DNA of 64,000 bases from Phycisphaerae bacterium (lineage in GTDB: Bacteria; Planctomycetota; Phycisphaerae; Phycisphaerales; UBA1924): contig BQMO01000023.1 in assembly GCA_022180725.1 (NCBI GenBank), positions 1 through 64,000 of the forward strand, given 5' to 3'. Shown in pieces: positions 8,152 to 16,852 of the stretch. Position numbers and translations under genes: made by a program. The notes below the pieces were generated by a model. It searched no databases, had not been told where the DNA came from, and saw nothing but the letters and a program-made list of their open reading frames with translations. The first letter of the stretch is position 1; every line of letters starts with the position of its first letter.

Positions 8152-9762
8152 ATGCGGGTCGTAGGCACGTGGGTGATGATCGGTGGGATGATGGGCGCCG
8201 CGGCGACGGCGCAGGTGGCCTCGCCTGATCTCGGGCTGGTCGGCTCGTTGCCGGACTCGTGCGATCTGGTCGTCGCCACCGGCCCGCTGGAGCACCTCCG
8301 CGCGTCGCCGGCGTGGTGGTGCACGAAGGCGTTTACGAACGAGATCACCGGATGGACGCGGACACTCGAGGCGTGGTCGCTCGTGGCCGATTCGCTGGGG
8401 ATGACCCCCGACCAGGCGTCGGAAGAACTGCTGCGCGGGGGGATCGTGGTCGCGGTGTCGGGCCTGAGCGATCCTGCCCGCCAATCGGCCGCGCGCCGAG
8501 CGCTCCTGTGCGAAGTGCGCCCGGAACTGGAGGCCCGGCTTCGGGAACGGCTACGCCCGGCGCCACGGGCGCTCGAGGGCGCCTCGCCGATCCTGTCGCT
8601 CGAGCATGGGGCGTTCGATATCGCGACCTTTGTACGTCCCGGTCATGTCGGGGCGAGCATGATGATCGCGCCGCGCGGGGGCGACTCGCTCTTCGATGAA
8701 CTCCTGCCCGTGATGCGCGGCACAAGCCCGACCAAGCCCATGCGAGACGCCCCGCAATGGACGCACGTGCGATCGCTTCCGCTGGGCGCGGTCGTGGTGC
8801 TGTACCGCGACTTGCACCCGCCCGCGCCTCCCGCGCGGGGCGGACCGGTGATCATGCCCGGGGAGCGGTTTATCGCGGCCTCGATTGCCCCTCGGGAAGA
8901 GGAAGTCCGCGCGGATGTCGTGGCGACGCGCGACCTGCTGCTGCCGCAGCCAAGGGCAACGTTCGGGCAGGGCCTGATCGAACCGTCCACCGCATCCTGG
9001 CCGGCCGCGGCGGTGGACTGGGCCTTCAACGGCGCGGTGCTCGCGGTCGCGGGGAACCCGCGCGAGGTACCCCCGGACGTGGCCCTGGGCGTGCTCGGCG
9101 ACGGGAGGCCGATGCTCTTCACCCTGCTGGAGAGCCTGGGGCTTCCCGGGCAGGTGCGTGACATGATGGACGGCGTCGCGATCGTGACGGTGCATGAAAC
9201 CCCGGACATGCCGGGCCGGATGATCACCGCGGCTATTCCGTCGCGCGATGTTGTGCGGATGGTGAAGCCGGTCGATGGATGGGCCACCACGTTCGCCGGG
9301 CAGCGCGCCACCGTGGACCCCGGCACACCGTTGGCGTCGATCCGCGTTCTCTCGATCGACCCCGCGGAAGACGATCGCTCGGGAATGCTGCGTGGCGGGG
9401 GCACGCTCGCGTGGTGTTACGTGCACCCGGCCGGCGGTGGCGAGGGGTGGTGGGTGGTCTGTGTTCAAACCGGGAGGCGAGATGAAGCCGCCGCGGCGCG
9501 TCGCGTTCGGGACTTCGCCGAACGGCTCGACATGGCGCCTTCTATGCCCAGCCCGACGCTCTATCAGCTCGAAATAAGGCCCTCCCGGCTCATCAAAGTA
9601 CAATCCGGCGGTCTTTCGGTTGGGGCGGCCGAGGCCTTCCGCTGGATCGATCGATTGCGGACCCGCCTGGACAGTGCGCCCAACGGGCTGGTGCGAGGGA
9701 CGTTTGTCGCCACGTTCGACACCACGCTGCTCGAGTCGCCGCAGGGTCCGCCGCCGCCATGA
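8152..9762 (+). CDS. Exported protein of unknown function
   Basis: It follows the putative anti-sigma gene by 14 bases and is probably in the same operon. The N terminus is a short signal peptide with likely cleavage after TAQVA near residue 24. The mature 510 residues are an acidic alpha/beta protein without transmembrane segments and without a motif I recognise. The pattern of a long soluble domain that begins LGLVGSLPDSCDLVVATGPL recalls large extracytoplasmic DUF3352-like proteins, but this is a weak impression. A role downstream of the envelope sigma factor is plausible from context only. Confidence 0.65.
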   Translation: MRVVGTWVMIGGMMGAAATAQVASPDLGLVGSLPDSCDLVVATGPLEHLRASPAWWCTKAFTNEITGWTRTLEAWSLVADSLGMTPDQASEELLRGGIVVAVSGLSDPARQSAARRALLCEVRPELEARLRERLRPAPRALEGASPILSLEHGAFDIATFVRPGHVGASMMIAPRGGDSLFDELLPVMRGTSPTKPMRDAPQWTHVRSLPLGAVVVLYRDLHPPAPPARGGPVIMPGERFIAASIAPREEEVRADVVATRDLLLPQPRATFGQGLIEPSTASWPAAAVDWAFNGAVLAVAGNPREVPPDVALGVLGDGRPMLFTLLESLGLPGQVRDMMDGVAIVTVHETPDMPGRMITAAIPSRDVVRMVKPVDGWATTFAGQRATVDPGTPLASIRVLSIDPAEDDRSGMLRGGGTLAWCYVHPAGGGEGWWVVCVQTGRRDEAAAARRVRDFAERLDMAPSMPSPTLYQLEIRPSRLIKVQSGGLSVGAAEAFRWIDRLRTRLDSAPNGLVRGTFVATFDTTLLESPQGPPPP

Positions 9763-9807
9763 TGAACCCTCTTTGACGGATGACCCCGCGTGCGGTCACG
9801 CGACCAC

Positions 9808-9813
9808 TACACT
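9808..9813 (+). promoter_or_regulatory. -10-like TACACT directly before prmC (leaderless pattern)
   Basis: TACACT ends six bases before GTG 9820 and there is no Shine-Dalgarno sequence. The spacing puts the transcription start at the start codon. Confidence 0.5.
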
Positions 9814-9819
9814 CCGCGC

Positions 9820-10743
9820 GTGACTCACCGCTCCGCCGCATCCGAAACCTGGACGACGCGTCGGCTGCTGACGTGGATGGGACAGACCTTTGCCGCCAAG
9901 GGGCTGGAATCGCCCCGGTTGATGGCGGAGATGCTGATGGCGCATGTGCTGGGGTGCGAGCGGCTGCGGTTGTACATGGACGTGGATCGACCGGCCTCGC
10001 CGCTGGAGCGCGAGGCCCTCCGCGACCTCGTCGCGCGCGCCCTCAAGCACGAGCCGGTGCAATACCTCGTCGGCGAGGCGTGGTTTTACGGCCTGCCGTT
10101 CCATGTCGATCCGCGGGTGCTGATCCCCAGGCCGTCGACCGAATCGATGGTGCAGGAGGTGCTCCAGCATCACCGGGCGCGGCATGGGGCGGCCGGACAG
10201 GACGGCCGGGGCGTGATGATCGCCGATGTCTGCACGGGGTCGGGGTGCATCGCCGTCGCGCTGCTAAAGAACCTGCCAGAGGCGCGCGCCGTGGCGACGG
10301 ACCTGAGCACCGAGGCGCTGGAGGTGGCGCGTCGAAACGCGGCCCGGCATGGCGTGAGTGAGCGCGTGGAGTTCCTGGCGGGCGACCTTCTGACGCCGGT
10401 CTTGGCGCACGCGGCGGCGGGAAAGGCGGGGGCACTGGACTTTCTTGTGAGCAACCCACCATACATACCCGACGACGAATGGCCGCACCAGGTCGGGCGG
10501 AACGTGCTCGATCACGAACCCCACCTGGCGCTGCGGGGTGGCGCGGACGGGCTGGACCATGTCCGACGGCTCCTGAACGATGGCCCGGCGCTGGTGAAGC
10601 CTGGCGGGCTGGTGCTCGTCGAAGTGGCGACCTCACGGGCGCGAGCGGCCGCATCCCTGGCCTCGGGCGCGGGCTTGGGGCATGTGCGCGTGGTCCGCGA
10701 TCACGAGGGGTTGGACCGCGTGATCGTCGGGGAGCGTGCGTAG
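9820..10743 (+). CDS. prmC: Peptide chain release factor N5-glutamine methyltransferase (HemK/PrmC family)
   Basis: PrmC methylates the Gln of the GGQ motif in release factors RF1/RF2, speeding termination. The N-terminal helical domain (TWMGQTFAAKGLESPRLMAE) is followed by PVQYLVGEAWFYGLPFHVDP, VLIPRPSTE, the SAM motif IADVCTGSGCIAVALLK and the catalytic SNPPYIPDDEW. Release-factor versus L3-protein (PrmB) specificity cannot be fully separated by eye, but the N-terminal region is PrmC-like. GTG 9820 was chosen because TACACT sits six bases upstream; GTG 9790 is an alternative. It converges on secA with a 13-base gap. Confidence 0.9.
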   Translation: MTHRSAASETWTTRRLLTWMGQTFAAKGLESPRLMAEMLMAHVLGCERLRLYMDVDRPASPLEREALRDLVARALKHEPVQYLVGEAWFYGLPFHVDPRVLIPRPSTESMVQEVLQHHRARHGAAGQDGRGVMIADVCTGSGCIAVALLKNLPEARAVATDLSTEALEVARRNAARHGVSERVEFLAGDLLTPVLAHAAAGKAGALDFLVSNPPYIPDDEWPHQVGRNVLDHEPHLALRGGADGLDHVRRLLNDGPALVKPGGLVLVEVATSRARAAASLASGAGLGHVRVVRDHEGLDRVIVGERA

Positions 10744-10756
10744 TCGCGCCGGGTCG

Positions 10757-13700
10757 CTACATGGGTAACCCCGGTCCGACAATGCCCGAGCCGACGACGG
10801 ACGGCCCGCGCGGGATCGGGGCCGGACGCGGTTGGGGCTGGGGCGGGGGCGGAGCGGCCTGGGGCTCGAGTCGGGCCTTGAAGACGTACTCGGTGATGCG
10901 TGCCCGGATGTTCTCGAGCATGCCCTGGAAGAGGTGCGAGCCTTCCTTCTTGAACTCGATGCGAGGGTCCTGCTGCGACACGGCCCGGAAGTTGATCGTG
11001 TCGCGGAGCTGGTCCATCGAGTGCAGGTGATCCTTCCAGTGCTCGTCGAGGGTCTGGAGAAGAATGGCCCGCTCGAACTGGAGCAGTTCCGCCCGCAGGA
11101 TGTTCTCGACGCGCGCCCGGATGGCGTTGTCGCGCTCCACGCCGTGCAGGTAGCGCATGGATTCGGGCAGCGGCAGGTCGTAGGTTTGCCTGAAGTGCTG
11201 TTCGAGCGCGTCGTCGGTGGCGCAGGCGAGCGCGGCGTTGATGGCGGCGTCGAGTTTCCCCTGGGCCACGAACTGCTCGGAGTGCGCCATGAGCTGCTCG
11301 CGGAACTTCGCCGGCGGCGTCTTGCGGACTTCCTCGGGCGTGTAGGCCGTGCCGAAGCGGCGGTTGGCCCAGGCGACAAGGTGGTTGAGGGCGGCGGCGG
11401 GGTCCTGACGCATGTAGAGCGCGGTCATCTTCATGGCGTAGTCAACCGGGTACTCGATCTCGCGGGCGCGGTAGCGTTCCGCGACGCGCTTCATGAGCAT
11501 GTCGGTCACGCTCACGCCCGTGTCCTTCTCGGTTCTGTGCGCCGCGACAATGTCTTCGGCGGCGACGTCGAAGTCGAGTTTGTCCTTCACCCACACGGCC
11601 AGTTGCGCGGCGCCGAAGTTGGGCACGAGGAACTGCGCCAGCCCGGAGAGATCGGCGGACTGGATGGCCCGCTCGGCGGCGTCGGCGAGACGATCCTCGA
11701 CGGCGCGCCGGTCTTCGTCGGAGCCGGCCCGGAGCGACTCGGGATCGATCTCGACCCCGAAGCGGTTGCGCGCCCAGCGCGCAAGACCGGCGGCGTCGAA
11801 GTCCACCTGGGCCTCCGACCCGACCTCGGGCATGTACTCACCCAGCGTGATGGCGATGGACTGGCGCGACTCGTAGAGCGCCTCTTCGACGATGGCCATT
11901 TCCATCGGCGCCAGTTCCTTGCCGCGCAGGCGTTCGGGGGGGATCGAGCACTCGAGTTTGTCCTTGGCAAACTCCGCGGCGCGGATGTACGGGTAGTCCG
12001 GGTCGAGGTACTCGTCGGCGGCGGCGTTGACGGTGGCCTGGATGTATTCGAAGATCAGGCCCTTGACGTCGCGGCCCTCGATGACGCGCTGGCGCGAGCC
12101 GTAGAAGTACTGCCGCTGGTGCTCCATGACCTCGTCGTATTCGAGCACCGTCTTACGGTAGTGGAAGTTGCGCTCCTCGACCTTCTTCTGGGCGTTGGCG
12201 ACGCTCTTGGAGAGCATGGGGTGCTCGATGGCGTCGCCTTCCTTCATCCCCAGGCGGGCGAGGATCTTCATCGTCGTCTCCCCCGCGAACATCTTCATGA
12301 GGTCGTCCTCGAGGGACACATAGAAGCGGCTGGAGCCGCGGTCGCCCTGGCGTCCCGAGCGGCCTCGCAACTGGTTGTCGATGCGCCGGGCCTCGTGCCG
12401 CTCCGTCCCGATGACGTGCAGCCCGCCCATGTCCTCGATGGTGCTGAACCAGCGGATCCGGTGGAGCAGGAATCGCCCGTGCTCGTCGAGCGCCGTGAGG
12501 ATCTCGTCGCGCGTGGCCGAGGCGATCTGCTTATCGCTCAGCCAGGTGTACTTCGCCGCCCAGTGGCGGAGCAGGGCGAGTTCGAGTTCGGCGAACGGCA
12601 TGGACTCGACGTCGCGCTTCTGCACGTCGAGTTCCTTGCTGGCGATCTTGCGGTAGACCCCCTCGCGGAGCTGCTCGTCGGTGGAGTCCACCGTGACGGT
12701 GCGCGGGCAGATGCCCCGGCGCAGGTAGTGGTCGAGCAGCCGCTCGCGGGTGAGCGCGCCGAGCTTGATGTCGGTCCCGCGGCCGGCCATGTTCGTGGCG
12801 ATCATCACCGCCCCGAGCTGCCCGGCGTTCTCGACGATCGACGCCTCGCGATCGTGCTGCTTGGCGTTGAGCACCTCGTGATGAATCGCGTGCTTCTGGG
12901 CGAGGAGTTTCGCCAGCATCTCGCTCTTCTCGACGCTCGTCGTGCCCACGAGGATGGGCCGCCCGCAGTCGTGGAAATACTTGATCTCTTCCACGATGGC
13001 GTTCCACTTGTCCTTGGCGGTCAGGTACACCAGGTCGTCGAAGTCGCGGCGGACGACCGGCTTGTTCGTGGGGATGGCCACCACGTCAAGTTTGTAGATA
13101 TCGTGGAACTCCTGCGCTTCGGTGTCGGCGGTGCCGGTCATGCCCGCCAGTCGCTTGTACATCTTGAAGAAGTTCTGGATCGTGATCGTGGCGACCGTCT
13201 GCGTCTCCTGCTTGATCGGCACCTTCTCCTTGCACTCCACGGCCTGGTGCAGCCCGTCGGACCACTGCCGCCCGATCATCGGGCGCCCCGTGTTCTGGTC
13301 CACGATCACCACGCTGGGCACGGTCCGTCCGGTGTGCGGGTCCTGCGCGGGCATGATGACGTAATCGTCCTCGAGCGCGTACACCGTGTGCGCGCGGATG
13401 GCCTGATCGAGCAGGTGCGGCAGATCGAGGTTCTCATCCACGTAGAACGAGCCGATGCCCGCCACGCGCTGGGCCTCGGACACGCCCTCGTGCGTCAGGT
13501 GCGCCTGCTTGCGATCCTTCTTCACCTCGTAATACTGCACGTGACGCGCACGATCCTTCTCGAGTTGCGGGAGATCGGCCTTGGCCTGGGCGAGTTGCTG
13601 CTGGAGCCCGGGGATCGACGCCTTGTCGCGCGCCTGGCGGATATCCCCCTCCAGCCCCTTGATGCGCATCAGGCACTTCTGCACCTGTTCGTCCGCCGCG

Positions 13701-14722
13701 GCCCAGGGCTTCTGCTTCTCCACCAGGTGCCGCGCCAACCGATCCGCCAGGTCGTACCGCGGCTGCTCGTCGTGCGCCTGCCCCGAGATGATCAGCGGCG
13801 TGCGGGCCTCGTCGATCAGGATGCTGTCCACCTCGTCCACGATGGCGAACTCGCGCGTCCGCTGCACCTGCTGGTCCGCCGAGCGCTTCATGTTGTCGCG
13901 GAGGTAGTCGAACCCGAACTCCGCCGTCGTCCCGTACACCACGTCGCACGAATACATCACCCGCTTCTGCGATTCGTCCTGCATGTGCTGCGGGTGAATG
14001 GCCCCCACCGTCAGCCCCAGCGCCCGGAAGAACGGGAACGTCCAGTCACGGTCGCGCTGCACGAGATAGTCGTTCACCGTCACGACGTGCACGCGCATCC
14101 GCTCGATGGCCGCCATGTAGCACGCCAACGGGCCGACGATCGTCTTGCCCTCGCCCGTCTTCATCTCCGCGATCTTGCCCTGGCACAGCACCATGCCGCC
14201 AATCAACTGCACGTCGAACGGCCTCGCCCGGAAGGGCGGGCGGCTTTCGGGGTACAACGCCCGCACCGCCTCGTAGATCACGTTGGGGATATCCACCTGC
14301 ATCCACCCGGGCACCGGCTCGGCACAGCCGCGCCACACACCCGTCGGCTCGGCGGGGGGCGTCGCGTCCATCTGGGCCTTCACCGCCGCGTACACGCCCC
14401 GCACCGCCTCCGGGAGCGTCGCCGGATCGAAGTTGAACTTGGGGTTGAAGATGTTGCGGATGCCCACGGCGCGATCCATCGCCTCGCGGGCCACCGCGAA
14501 CGCCTCGGCCATGATGGCGTCGGTTTTCTCGCCCTTGTCGTACCGTGCGCGGAAGCCGTCGATGGCCGCGCGGAGTTGCTCGTCGGACATCGCCCGGGCC
14601 TTGGCCTCCTGGGCGTTGATGTCGGTGACCTTCTGGGTGTACTTGCGCACGAACCGCTCGTTGCGCGTGCCGATGATCTTGTTCAGGATCGGACCGATAA
14701 GCGGAATGCCTTGCTCTGCCAT
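10757..14722 (-). CDS. secA: Preprotein translocase ATPase SecA, enlarged form
   Basis: SecA drives unfolded preproteins through SecYEG. Walker A MKTGEGKT is at residues 187-194, Walker B DEVDSILIDEARTP at 296-309, and NBD2 carries MAGRGTDIKLG and QLRGRSGRQGDRG. At 1321 residues it is about 400 longer than the E. coli protein. Visible additions are about 75 residues between AMDRAVGIRN and RPFDVQLIGG before Walker A, a coiled coil after the DEAD motif, about 110 residues in NBD2, and about 250 residues in the helical scaffold before LDEHWKDHL. The C-terminal zinc-binding CxCxSG motif is missing and replaced by a Pro-rich tail. ATG 14722 begins MAEQGIPLIG; a longer open frame upstream has no resemblance. 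Confidence 0.97.
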   Translation of the reverse strand: MAEQGIPLIGPILNKIIGTRNERFVRKYTQKVTDINAQEAKARAMSDEQLRAAIDGFRARYDKGEKTDAIMAEAFAVAREAMDRAVGIRNIFNPKFNFDPATLPEAVRGVYAAVKAQMDATPPAEPTGVWRGCAEPVPGWMQVDIPNVIYEAVRALYPESRPPFRARPFDVQLIGGMVLCQGKIAEMKTGEGKTIVGPLACYMAAIERMRVHVVTVNDYLVQRDRDWTFPFFRALGLTVGAIHPQHMQDESQKRVMYSCDVVYGTTAEFGFDYLRDNMKRSADQQVQRTREFAIVDEVDSILIDEARTPLIISGQAHDEQPRYDLADRLARHLVEKQKPWAAADEQVQKCLMRIKGLEGDIRQARDKASIPGLQQQLAQAKADLPQLEKDRARHVQYYEVKKDRKQAHLTHEGVSEAQRVAGIGSFYVDENLDLPHLLDQAIRAHTVYALEDDYVIMPAQDPHTGRTVPSVVIVDQNTGRPMIGRQWSDGLHQAVECKEKVPIKQETQTVATITIQNFFKMYKRLAGMTGTADTEAQEFHDIYKLDVVAIPTNKPVVRRDFDDLVYLTAKDKWNAIVEEIKYFHDCGRPILVGTTSVEKSEMLAKLLAQKHAIHHEVLNAKQHDREASIVENAGQLGAVMIATNMAGRGTDIKLGALTRERLLDHYLRRGICPRTVTVDSTDEQLREGVYRKIASKELDVQKRDVESMPFAELELALLRHWAAKYTWLSDKQIASATRDEILTALDEHGRFLLHRIRWFSTIEDMGGLHVIGTERHEARRIDNQLRGRSGRQGDRGSSRFYVSLEDDLMKMFAGETTMKILARLGMKEGDAIEHPMLSKSVANAQKKVEERNFHYRKTVLEYDEVMEHQRQYFYGSRQRVIEGRDVKGLIFEYIQATVNAAADEYLDPDYPYIRAAEFAKDKLECSIPPERLRGKELAPMEMAIVEEALYESRQSIAITLGEYMPEVGSEAQVDFDAAGLARWARNRFGVEIDPESLRAGSDEDRRAVEDRLADAAERAIQSADLSGLAQFLVPNFGAAQLAVWVKDKLDFDVAAEDIVAAHRTEKDTGVSVTDMLMKRVAERYRAREIEYPVDYAMKMTALYMRQDPAAALNHLVAWANRRFGTAYTPEEVRKTPPAKFREQLMAHSEQFVAQGKLDAAINAALACATDDALEQHFRQTYDLPLPESMRYLHGVERDNAIRARVENILRAELLQFERAILLQTLDEHWKDHLHSMDQLRDTINFRAVSQQDPRIEFKKEGSHLFQGMLENIRARITEYVFKARLEPQAAPPPPQPQPRPAPIPRGPSVVGSGIVGPGLPM

Positions 14723-14852
14723 GGGATGTACTCGCGTAGGGCCGGTGCCCCGTGGGTGGGTGTGCCGCTCGCGCGGGAGTTTCGCCCCGCGCACGCAGGG
14801 CACACGCCGATGGTTCAAGATGGACGATGGGAACGATGAACGCGCGGCTGCT

Positions 14853-15212
14853 TTACCCCGCGGCGGGCGGGGGCAGGTCCGCCTTCAGCACGGGCACCGC
14901 GAAGGCCGGCGCCGTGACCGGCGCGGGCGGGGTCACCACCGTCAGAACCCGTTGAACGCTCGGCAACTGACGCCGGGCTTCGATCGTCGCGGTCGGCACC
15001 TGACGCTGCGTCCGCGTCTGCCGGGCCGTCCGGGCGGCCTCGACGACAGCGACCGACCGGGCAACTTCCGTTCGGTACGCCGTACCACGCTTGATGTCGC
15101 GCAACCCGGCCGAGGCGTTCAGGGCGAAGGCCACCACCAGCAGCAATGTCACACCCCCGAGCGTGACGCTCGAGCGTTGGCGGGTGCTGGAGGATGCCTC
15201 GAGGATCGTCAT
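14853..15212 (-). CDS. Small single-pass membrane protein
   Basis: The 119-residue product has a short basic N terminus, one membrane helix (VTLGGVTLLLVVAFALNA, about residues 17-34), and an Arg/Thr-rich, Ala/Pro-rich exterior or periplasmic tail. GATAGT ends six bases before the ATG, a leaderless-like arrangement. It lies 130 bases upstream of secA on the same strand. I recognise no family; size and topology recall small divisome or secretion accessory proteins, but nothing specific supports that. Confidence 0.55.
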   Translation of the reverse strand: MTILEASSSTRQRSSVTLGGVTLLLVVAFALNASAGLRDIKRGTAYRTEVARSVAVVEAARTARQTRTQRQVPTATIEARRQLPSVQRVLTVVTPPAPVTAPAFAVPVLKADLPPPAAG

Positions 15213-15396
15213 GGACACACTATCGGCCAGGTACGGGGGTGGCCCTTTCCCGGTGGGGCAAGTATAGAGGGTGAATCGAGCATCACGCGGATGTTGCGGC
15301 GTGTCCCGCGGCATGGTCGATAGAGAAACTAGCCCGGCACGGGGCTTGCGACGGATTGCGGTCGGCGGTGCCGGATGGCGGTCGGCGGCGGGGGCC

Positions 15397-15402
15397 TACA
15401 TT
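15397..15402 (+). promoter_or_regulatory. -10-like TACATT directly before the NrdJ C-terminal gene
   Basis: TACATT ends exactly six bases before ATG 15409, with no ribosome site between, matching the leaderless arrangement at prmC and others. Confidence 0.5.
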
Positions 15403-15408
15403 GCCCCC

Positions 15409-15822
15409 ATGACGACCGGGCCGACCAGCGAGGGCACGCCGCACGAGGAGCACGCGCCGATGATCGCCAGCCGTCAGTCCTTGCCCGTCACGCGCGAATC
15501 GATCACGCACAAGTTCAGCGTCGAGCGCCACGAGGGGTACCTCACCATCGGGCTGTACCCCAACGGCAAACCGGGCGAGATCTTCATCAAAATGGCCAAG
15601 GAAGGCTCGACCATCTCGGGCATGTGCCAGGCCTTCTGCCGAGCGTTCAGCCTGGCCCTCCAATACGGCCTGACGGTCGAGGAGGCCGTCGCCCGCTTCA
15701 AGGGCATGCGCTTCGAGCCGATGGGCTTCACCAGCAACCCGGATATCCCCGAGTGCTCGTCGATCGTGGACTACGTGGCCCGGTACCTGGAGTTGAACTT
15801 CGGGTCCGGTCGGCGTTCGTAA
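15409..15822 (+). CDS. Stand-alone C-terminal domain of B12-dependent (class II) ribonucleotide reductase
   Basis: The 137 residues match the C-terminal region of NrdJ: ITHKFSVERHEGYLTIGLYP, then GEIFIKMAKEGSTISGMCQA, then FEPMGFTSNPDIPECSSIVD and YVARYLELNFG. In most class II reductases this domain is fused to the catalytic barrel. A split arrangement exists in Pseudomonas, where NrdJb is a separate small subunit needed with NrdJa. No catalytic subunit is in this window. With NrdR at 4092, this suggests a split or regulated class II enzyme encoded elsewhere. An alternative is a free regulatory relative (TSCPD-domain protein). Start chosen by the leaderless -10. Confidence 0.8.
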   Translation: MTTGPTSEGTPHEEHAPMIASRQSLPVTRESITHKFSVERHEGYLTIGLYPNGKPGEIFIKMAKEGSTISGMCQAFCRAFSLALQYGLTVEEAVARFKGMRFEPMGFTSNPDIPECSSIVDYVARYLELNFGSGRRS

Positions 15823-15876
15823 CAAAAAACTGCGTTCCCGGGTGGCATTCGGCCCCGCGTGTGGCATGGTAAGACC

Positions 15877-16674
15877 ATGAGACGGGTTGGCCTTGGCATG
15901 GGTGCGCGCGCGGGGTGGGTGGCGCTGTCGCTCGCGCTCGCAGGGGCCGCGACGCCCGCCATGGGCCACATCATCTACGCGACGAGTTTCGAACCGGGGC
16001 AGGGGTTCCCCGGGCCGCTGCCGGGTCAGGACCTCTGGCAGGGAACCACCGGCCCGGCGGCATGGCGGGTCACCAACGCCGACTCGTACTTCGGGTTCCA
16101 CAGCGTGGTCTTCAATGCCATCAACGGCCCGCAGGCCGAGGCGTACCGCCAGACGGCGTACATCCAACTCGACCCGATTCCCGGGTGGGTCGTCTTACGC
16201 CTCGAGGGGTACTTCAAACTCGAAGGGCTTCGCCCGGATTCCACGAGTTCCTTCCGCTTCTGGTCGGTGAACGAAGTGCCCGGCGGATTGCTCCAGGTCG
16301 GCATCGACAACGGGCGCGTGGTGGCGACCAGCGGGATGAACAACGCCCCGCTGCTGATCGGCCCGGCCGTGCCCCTGGGCGAGTGGAACTACCTCGTCGC
16401 CGAGATGGACATGTACACCGGCGCGGTGACGGGGATGCTCAACGACGTGCCCTTCGGCGGGTTCCAACTCAGCATCCCCGACATCGAGGCGCTCGAGAGT
16501 TCGACCGGCATGTCGTTCTCCGCGTCGGTCAGCGGCGGCACCGGCCCGGCCACCGAACGCCTCTACATGGATTCGCTGCGCATCTGGCACACGCCCGCGC
16601 CCGGCGTTGCGTCTGTCGCGGCCACGGCGCTCCTCTTCATTCACCGACGCCGTCGATTCGTTGCCCGGGCTTGA
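15877..16674 (+). CDS. Secreted protein with PEP-like C-terminal sorting tail
   Basis: A signal peptide (about residues 1-30, cut near ATPAMG) precedes a beta-rich domain of about 200 residues that resembles LamG-like or concanavalin-type secreted domains (IYATSFEPGQGFPG near the start). The C terminus TPAPGVASVAATALLFIHRR followed by more Arg is a Pro-motif, hydrophobic helix and basic cluster, the architecture of PEP-CTERM and related exosortase sorting signals. CATGGT ends six bases before ATG 15877. The binding target and enzyme activity, if any, are unknown. Confidence 0.65.
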   Translation: MRRVGLGMGARAGWVALSLALAGAATPAMGHIIYATSFEPGQGFPGPLPGQDLWQGTTGPAAWRVTNADSYFGFHSVVFNAINGPQAEAYRQTAYIQLDPIPGWVVLRLEGYFKLEGLRPDSTSSFRFWSVNEVPGGLLQVGIDNGRVVATSGMNNAPLLIGPAVPLGEWNYLVAEMDMYTGAVTGMLNDVPFGGFQLSIPDIEALESSTGMSFSASVSGGTGPATERLYMDSLRIWHTPAPGVASVAATALLFIHRRRRFVARA

Positions 16675-16804
16675 TCGTGCGGGCGAACCACGGACGCGCT
16701 GCCGCAACCTCTGAGGGGCCTCCCGCCCAAGGGGGTGCGCTGCCCCGGCCGATTTGGCCAACTCGGCCGAACGACCCTGCACAATACCGGACCTTGCCCG
16801 GGGC

Positions 16805-16832
16805 TTGTGCCCATGCAACGGCGCGGTATGCT
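16805..16832 (+). promoter_or_regulatory. Promoter for the subtilase gene
   Basis: TTGTGC (16805-16810) and TATGCT (16827-16832) are separated by 16 bases. A short leader with GGAG at 16841 follows. Confidence 0.5.
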
Positions 16833-16852
16833 CCATGCACGGAGTATCCTGC

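Noticed and set aside
10832-14839. A 1335-residue open frame on the plus strand opposite secA
   Set aside because: It is a shadow of secA caused by high GC and lack of stop codons; its translation has no family resemblance and the SecA motifs are all on the minus strand.
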